In this document: one piece after another, positions 8,241-12,051 of the stretch | How the letters are laid out: every line of letters begins with the position of its first letter | How positions within the stretch are numbered: position 1 is the first letter of the stretch | NCBI GenBank assembly: GCA_035623615.1 | Contig: DASPTB010000169.1 | Coordinates: 1-12,051 of the forward strand | DNA length: 12,051 bases | From: DASPTB01 sp035623615 | GTDB taxonomy: Bacteria > Actinomycetota > UBA4738 | Reading direction: 5' to 3' | Notes under the pieces: model-generated | Database searches by the model: none | The model's input: the letters and a program-made list of their open reading frames with translations, nothing else | What the model was told of the DNA's origin: nothing | Translations under genes and position numbers: made by a program

Positions 8241-9209
8241 TCAAAGACGCCGGAGCAGCACGCGACGGACGGCGTGGTCGGGCCCCTTCTCCAGGATCAG
8301 CCGCGCGCGCTCGCGCGTGGGGGCGATGTTCTCCCGCAGGTTCGCGCCGTTGATGTCGTGCCAGATCTCGCGGGCCGTCGCCTCGGCATCGTCGTCGGAG
8401 AGGTCGGCGTAGCGGCGGAAGTACGACGCCGGATCGCGAAAGACCGTCTCGCGCAGGTTCATGAACCGGTCCACGTACCAGCGCTCCACGTCCCGTTCGT
8501 CTGCGTCCACATAGATCGAGAAATCGAAGAAGTCGGAGACGAAGGCCTGCTGACCCCGGCCGGGGCGGAGCGAACCAGTCTGCAGCACGTTCAGTCCCTC
8601 GAGGATGAGGATGTCCGGCCGCCGCACCACCTGCCGCTCGCGGGGCACGATGTCGTAGGCGAGGTGCGAGTACACGGGCGCCGACACCTCGGCCTGCCCG
8701 GCCTTGACATCGCTCACGAACCGCAGGAGCGCACGGCGATCGTAGCTCTCGGGAAACCCCTTGCGCTGCATGAGTCCCCGCTCGCGCAGGACCCTGTTGG
8801 GCAGGAGGAACCCGTCGGTGGTCACGAGGTCGACGCGAGGGCTCTCGGGCCATCGGGACAGCAGGCGCTGCAGGATCCTGGCGATCGTGCTCTTGCCGAC
8901 CGCCACGCTGCCCGCCAGCCCGACGACGAACGGCGCGGCGACCGGCTCGCCGAGGAACGCCGCCATCGCCTCGTGCAGGCCCCGTGTTGCGGCCACCGAC
9001 AGGTTCAGGAGCCGGGAGAGCGGAACGTAGACGTCGGCGACCTCGTCGAGCGAGACGACCTCGTTCCGTCCCCGGAGCTCCCGTAGGTCGTCCTCCGACA
9101 GGGACAGCGGCGTGCTCGCCCGCAGCCGCGCCCAGTCGGCCCGGGCGAACGACACGTATGGGGGATCGGATGGATGGGCGGGGGAGACCCGCTGCGTGGG
9201 TCGGGCCAC
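8241..9209 (-). CDS. coaA: type I pantothenate kinase
   Basis: A 322-residue enzyme for the first, usually rate-limiting, step of coenzyme A synthesis: ATP-dependent phosphorylation of pantothenate. It aligns by eye with E. coli CoaA over its whole length: PPYVSFARADW near the start, Walker A GSVAVGKS (100-107), TTDGF with D132, KGFPESYD (150-157), SHLAYD with H182, PDILILEGLNVLQ, then FVSDFFDFSIYVDA and NIAPTRERA near the end. The frame is open for more than 2 kb upstream, so the start needs choosing. The GTG at 9209 gives the normal length and lies 6 bases after a GATAAT box, with no Shine-Dalgarno sequence, suggesting a leaderless transcript. It lies directly upstream of the sulfotransferase gene. 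Confidence 0.95.
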   Translation of the reverse strand: MARPTQRVSPAHPSDPPYVSFARADWARLRASTPLSLSEDDLRELRGRNEVVSLDEVADVYVPLSRLLNLSVAATRGLHEAMAAFLGEPVAAPFVVGLAGSVAVGKSTIARILQRLLSRWPESPRVDLVTTDGFLLPNRVLRERGLMQRKGFPESYDRRALLRFVSDVKAGQAEVSAPVYSHLAYDIVPRERQVVRRPDILILEGLNVLQTGSLRPGRGQQAFVSDFFDFSIYVDADERDVERWYVDRFMNLRETVFRDPASYFRRYADLSDDDAEATAREIWHDINGANLRENIAPTRERARLILEKGPDHAVRRVLLRRL

Positions 9210-9215
9210 CGGTTC

Positions 9216-9221
9216 ATTATC
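9216..9221 (-). promoter_or_regulatory. -10 box of coaA (leaderless-type)
   Basis: Read on the minus strand, GATAAT ends 6 bases before the coaA GTG. With a standard 6-base gap between the -10 box and the start site, the first transcribed base would be the G of the start codon itself. No ribosome-binding site lies between. No -35 match is visible, and the GGDEF terminator hairpin lies just upstream. Confidence 0.6.
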
Positions 9222-9252
9222 CCGACCAGTGGCCTCGGCCTGCAGGACGTCT

Positions 9253-9283
9253 CCGGACGCCTCGGCGGTCGTCGAGCGTCCGG
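9253..9283 (-). terminator. hairpin downstream of the GGDEF gene
   Basis: CCGGACGC (9253-9260) and GCGTCCGG (9276-9283) form a perfect 8-bp stem around a 15-base loop, starting 12 bases after the GGDEF stop codon. There is no U-tract, which is common for terminators in high-GC bacteria. Its position, between the GGDEF stop and the coaA -10 box, fits a terminator. Confidence 0.5.
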
Positions 9284-9295
9284 GTCTCCGCCCGG

Positions 9296-10330
9296 CTACG
9301 CGCCTGCGACGACGCGGTTGCGCCCTGCGTCCTTCGCCCGGTACAGAGCGACGTCGGCGCGGTCGACGAGCGCCTCGGCCGTTTCGTGTCCGTCCCACTC
9401 CACGAGCCCGGCGGAGCAGGTGTTCCCGCCCGGGAGGTCGGCGCACAGGCGGCTGACGACCGGCTCGGCCGTGGTCATCGCACAGCTCGGCAGCAGGACC
9501 CCAAACTCGTCGCCCCCGAGCCGGGCGAGCACGTCCGAGTCGCGCAGCCGGGCCCGCCACAGCGCGGTCAGCTCCTTCAGGAACCGGTCGCCGCCCTGGT
9601 GCCCGTGAGAGTCGTTGAACTCCTTGAAGTGGTCCACGTCGAGGACGGCCACGCAGACGGGCGATCCGGGCCCGCCGGCCTGAAGCGCCCGGGCGAGATG
9701 CTCGTTCCACGCCCGGCGGTTCGCGATGCCCGTCAGCTCGTCGGTCATCGCGAGCAGCCACAAGGCGCCGCCCGTCGTGCGCTGCCGGATCTGGCGAAGC
9801 AGGCGGTAGACGGCGAACGCGAGGATCATCGCGACCATCATCAGGATGGCCGCCCGCATCCAGTCCTGGTGGCTCGCCCCCGGCATGGCCACGGGGAGAG
9901 TCAGCACCGCGGCGACGGCGAAGAGGCCGAGGGCGAGCTCCAGGGCGGACCCGTATACGGCGAGCCAGAGGACGGGGAGGAGAACCAGCTGCTCGTATAC
10001 GGACCTGGCACCGCCGGTGGCTTCTCCCAACAGGAAGGCGACCACCATGTAGAGGACCGGCGGCGCTGCCTGCAGCGCTGTGGGGAGCCTGTTCCAGGGA
10101 AGTACGGCGGTGGCCGTGACGGTGACGGCCGTGAGGATCGCGGCGCGCAGGAGGATCCCGAGGTCTGCGTCGGGCGTGTGCGGCAACGCGAAGACGAGGA
10201 GCCCCATGAGGGTGCCTCCGATGAGCGGACCGACCTGCCGGAACAGCGTGTCGCGGCTGAGGGGTTGCCAGCTCTGGCTGGCGTTCGACCCGCCGCTTCC
10301 GGCGTTCATGATCTGCTGGCCCACGTCCAT
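9296..10330 (-). CDS. membrane-bound GGDEF diguanylate cyclase
   Basis: A 344-residue protein (from the ATG at 10330) expected to make c-di-GMP from two GTP. About six hydrophobic segments fill residues 35-180, a membrane sensor with no named domain that I recognise. The GGDEF domain covers about 190-344: MTDELTGIANRR near its start, LDVDHFKEFND with D231, and the active-site GGDEF at 272-276. The inhibitory I-site RxxD is present as R263-D266, exactly five residues before GGDEF. No EAL domain follows, so synthesis rather than breakdown is expected. The start is uncertain: GGGAAGG lies only 2 bases before this ATG; a later ATG at 10309 lacks a site, and extension to 10531 adds only arginine-rich, non-domain sequence. 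It is divergent from the HtrA-like gene. Confidence 0.9.
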   Translation of the reverse strand: MDVGQQIMNAGSGGSNASQSWQPLSRDTLFRQVGPLIGGTLMGLLVFALPHTPDADLGILLRAAILTAVTVTATAVLPWNRLPTALQAAPPVLYMVVAFLLGEATGGARSVYEQLVLLPVLWLAVYGSALELALGLFAVAAVLTLPVAMPGASHQDWMRAAILMMVAMILAFAVYRLLRQIRQRTTGGALWLLAMTDELTGIANRRAWNEHLARALQAGGPGSPVCVAVLDVDHFKEFNDSHGHQGGDRFLKELTALWRARLRDSDVLARLGGDEFGVLLPSCAMTTAEPVVSRLCADLPGGNTCSAGLVEWDGHETAEALVDRADVALYRAKDAGRNRVVAGA

Positions 10331-10450
10331 CACCTTCCCAACGGTGTTGTCGGCAAACCGGACATCGTTTTTCGCGTCCCCGGCCAGCGGATTTCTCGAC
10401 TCCCGCGAACGGGGAATACGCCGGGTGATCGTGCGGTCGGCCTTCGGATG

Positions 10451-10492
10451 GGGGTCGAGCCCCGGCCCGATCCGTCGGTCGGGCGTCCGACC
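10451..10492. repeat. two neighbouring inverted repeats in the GGDEF/HtrA divergent region
   Basis: GGGG-TCGAG-CCCC (10451-10463) and GGTCGG-GCGT-CCGACC (10477-10492, perfect 6-bp stem) lie in the 274-base gap 10331-10604 that must carry the promoters of both divergent genes. They could be regulatory sites or RNA hairpins. The rest of the gap shows no gene and no convincing complete promoter. Confidence 0.35.
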
Positions 10493-10604
10493 CTGCATGC
10501 GGCCGAGGGCCGCAACACAACCTCCGCACACCTCTCAGGGACCTTTCACAGACGGTTCGTACTGTCCTCACAGGTTTCGGAGAGACCAAGGAGCGTGAGG
10601 GAGC

Positions 10605-11789
10605 ATGAGCGAACCAAGCCGGAGCGGCTTCACCCGCCGCAGGGGGGGCCGCGTGACGATCGGGCTGCTGGGGCTCCTGGCAGCCGGGACGCTCGCGCTG
10701 GCCGCGTGCACGGGGAGGCTCGCGCCCGCCAGCGGTACCGTGGCGTCGACGCCCCTGCCCAACGTGCCCACGCCGAGCCCGTACGCGCAGACCTACGACC
10801 CGAACACCGACCCCGTCGTGATGGCGGTGCGCAAGGTCGAGCCCGCCGTCGTGAACGTGACGACGAACATGGTCGAGCAGAGCCAGTTCGGCGGCTCGCA
10901 GATCGGCAAGGGAATCGGGACCGGATTCGTGGTGCGGTCCGACGGCATCGTGCTCACCAACTATCACGTCGTGGAGGGCGGCGTCCGGATCCAGGTGCGC
11001 TTCAACAGCACCGCGCCGGCCGACCTCCGCAACAAGGTCTTCGCCGCACGCGTGATCGGCGGCGACAACGCCCGCGACCTCGCGGTCCTGCAGCTGCAGG
11101 GCGTGTCCGCCGACGAGCCCCTGCCAACCGTGCCACTCGGCGATTCGGCGAACGCGGTCGTCGGTGAGCGCCTCGTCGCCATCGGCTACGCGCTGGCGCT
11201 GCCCGGCGGTCCGACGGTGACCTCGGGAATCCTGTCCTCGACGGCGAGGACCATCCAGGTTCAGGACGAGAACTCGGCGCAGGGCCAGCGCACGTACCAG
11301 GACGCCCTGCAGACCGACGCTGCGATCAACCCCGGGAACTCGGGCGGTCCGCTGATCGATCTGAACGGCAACGTGATCGGGATCGACACGGCCGGCAACT
11401 CCCAGGCGCAGAACATCGGCTTCGCGATCGCCATCGACGGCGCCAAGCCCGTACTGCAGGAGGCGCTGCGGAATCCCGCTGGCCCCGTCGCGTACCTCGG
11501 CATCTCGTCGGCGGCAATCGACCAGGTCATGACCGGCAGCTCGCTCAGCCACGGAGCCGTCGTGGTCGCCCTGGCGCCGAACGGTCCCGCGCAGAAGGCC
11601 GGCATCCACGCCGGCGACGTGATTGTTGAATTCGACGGCAAGACCGTCCAGGGTCCGGACGACCTCGGCACCGACATCCGTGCGCTGCACCCGGGCGACC
11701 GGGTGGCCGTGAAGGTGGTCGGTCAGAACGGGTCGTCCCGGATCGTCGAAGTCACGCTCGGCACGAACCCCCTGCCCTCCGCCGGCTGA
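10605..11789 (+). CDS. HtrA/DegP-like serine protease with PDZ domain, predicted lipoprotein
   Basis: A 394-residue trypsin-like protease for quality control of exported or envelope proteins. The N-terminus has a basic stretch (RRRGGR), a hydrophobic core and a lipobox LAAC, so C35 is the likely lipidated residue anchoring it outside the membrane. A Pro/Thr/Ser-rich linker follows (about 40-65). The catalytic triad is complete: H121 in TNYHVV, D158 in ARDLAVL and S246 in GNSGGP. A PDZ domain covers about 297-386, with YLGI and AGIHAGDVI. Family members in Actinobacteria are more often held by a transmembrane helix, so the lipobox is notable. The ATG follows AAGGAG at 10588-10593 (11-base spacer) and GAGG closer in. 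A strong hairpin lies 10 bases after the stop. Confidence 0.93.
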   Translation: MSEPSRSGFTRRRGGRVTIGLLGLLAAGTLALAACTGRLAPASGTVASTPLPNVPTPSPYAQTYDPNTDPVVMAVRKVEPAVVNVTTNMVEQSQFGGSQIGKGIGTGFVVRSDGIVLTNYHVVEGGVRIQVRFNSTAPADLRNKVFAARVIGGDNARDLAVLQLQGVSADEPLPTVPLGDSANAVVGERLVAIGYALALPGGPTVTSGILSSTARTIQVQDENSAQGQRTYQDALQTDAAINPGNSGGPLIDLNGNVIGIDTAGNSQAQNIGFAIAIDGAKPVLQEALRNPAGPVAYLGISSAAIDQVMTGSSLSHGAVVVALAPNGPAQKAGIHAGDVIVEFDGKTVQGPDDLGTDIRALHPGDRVAVKVVGQNGSSRIVEVTLGTNPLPSAG

Positions 11790-11799
11790 GCGTGAATCA

Positions 11800-11833
11800 G
11801 GCCGGCGAGGCCACCCCCCTGGCCTCGCCGGCC
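11800..11833 (+). terminator. strong hairpin terminator after the HtrA-like gene
   Basis: GGCCGGCGAGGCC (11800-11812) and GGCCTCGCCGGCC (11821-11833) form a perfect 13-bp stem with an 8-base loop ACCCCCCT. No U-tract follows. The same ACCCCCCT recurs right after the stem (11834-11841), so GGCCACCCCCCT is present twice, 21 bases apart. The position between one stop codon and the next promoter-like box supports a terminator role. Confidence 0.75.
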
Positions 11834-11845
11834 ACCCCCCTGCGG

Positions 11846-11851
11846 TAGCCT
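11846..11851 (+). promoter_or_regulatory. -10-like box of the sulfur-carrier gene
   Basis: TAGCCT lies 9 bases before the ATG at 11861 and directly after the HtrA terminator hairpin. The bases between (GAACCCCTC) offer no ribosome-binding site, so a leaderless start is plausible. The hexamer keeps only the TA...T core of the consensus. Confidence 0.4.
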
Positions 11852-11860
11852 GAACCCCTC

Positions 11861-12051
11861 ATGCGGGTTCGGCTTCGCAATCCCGACCGTGACGTCGACG
11901 TCCCGGGCGCCCGCCGCGTTCGCGAGGTGCTCGCCGAGCTGTCGGTCGATCCCGACACCGTCCTCGTCATCCGCGAGCGGACTCTGTTGACGCGCGAGGA
12001 CTGGCTCGACGAGGCAGACGAGGTCGAGGTGCGGCCGGTGATCTCCGGCGG
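11861..12051 (+). CDS. TtuB/ThiS/MoaD-family ubiquitin-like sulfur carrier (3' end cut by window)
   Basis: Sixty-three complete codons plus two bases are visible, starting MRVRLRNPDRDVDV and reaching VEVRPVISG; the last two bases, GG, must encode glycine whatever follows. The protein therefore contains the di-glycine tail that these small beta-grasp carriers use as a thiocarboxylate. The layout (MRVxLRxPxRxVxV strand, VREVLAELSVDPDTVLVIR, then a TREDWLDEADEVEV stretch) resembles TtuB, the carrier for 2-thiolation of tRNA that in Thermus is also attached to proteins. ThiS and MoaD are alternatives. Typical length is 64-66 residues, so the stop probably lies within a few bases of the window edge. 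There is no Shine-Dalgarno sequence; a TAGCCT box lies 9 bases upstream. Confidence 0.8.
   Translation, partial: MRVRLRNPDRDVDVPGARRVREVLAELSVDPDTVLVIRERTLLTREDWLDEADEVEVRPVISG

Noticed and set aside
10544..10565. Promoter TTTCAC/TTCACA...TACTGT before the HtrA-like gene
   Set aside because: The two hexamers are only about 9-10 bases apart, so they do not form a plausible pair.
8984..11167. A 727-codon open frame on the plus strand
   Set aside because: It crosses the start of coaA, all of the GGDEF gene and part of the HtrA-like gene in non-coding frames and shows no recognisable domain.
8241..11690. A 1149-codon open frame on the minus strand
   Set aside because: Only its last 322 codons (coaA) look like protein. 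The rest runs antisense to the HtrA-like gene and overlaps the GGDEF gene in another frame, with Arg/Ala/Gly/Pro-rich low-complexity content typical of shadows in high-GC DNA.

Overview
This is a high-GC stretch with GTG/TTG starts and ordinary bacterial housekeeping and envelope genes. It most likely comes from an uncultured actinobacterium (Actinomycetota). The clues are a DUF222/13E12-type HNH nuclease gene, several genes whose start codon follows a -10-like hexamer directly (leaderless style), and an actinobacterial-looking SecG and type I pantothenate kinase. A high-GC Chloroflexota or neighbouring lineage cannot be excluded from one window. I found no clearly novel multi-gene system; the notable items are individual gene and regulatory details.

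Layout. Positions 1-2326 hold the 3' end of a peptide-uptake ABC transporter operon: the tail of a DppB-type permease, then the paired ATPases OppD and OppF with an ATGA overlap. From 2333 a separate promoter drives secG (2348-2572), followed by tRNA-Leu(GAG) (2627-2712). After about 200 empty bases comes a DUF222-HNH nuclease gene with its own near-consensus promoter (2914-4098). Its 3' end overlaps, tail to tail, a secreted PBP4-type D,D-carboxypeptidase on the minus strand (4076-5575). Upstream of that on the minus strand is an adenosine/adenine deaminase (5727-6782), divergent from a small YCII-domain protein (6959-7276).

Positions 7302-10330 are all minus strand: GGDEF diguanylate cyclase, then pantothenate kinase coaA, then a sulfotransferase in transcription order. 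A hairpin and a -10 box separate the GGDEF gene from coaA, while coaA and the sulfotransferase are only 21 bases apart and are probably co-transcribed. Divergent from the GGDEF gene, across a 274-base region with inverted repeats, is a lipoprotein HtrA-like protease (10605-11789). It ends in a perfect 13-bp hairpin. The window stops inside the last visible glycine codon of a TtuB/ThiS/MoaD-type sulfur carrier (11861 on).

Functionally the genes cover peptide import, protein secretion, peptidoglycan trimming, purine salvage, CoA synthesis, c-di-GMP signalling, envelope protein quality control and probably tRNA thiolation. No stretch longer than 300 bases lacks a gene; the longest gene-free ones are 10331-10604 and 2713-2913.
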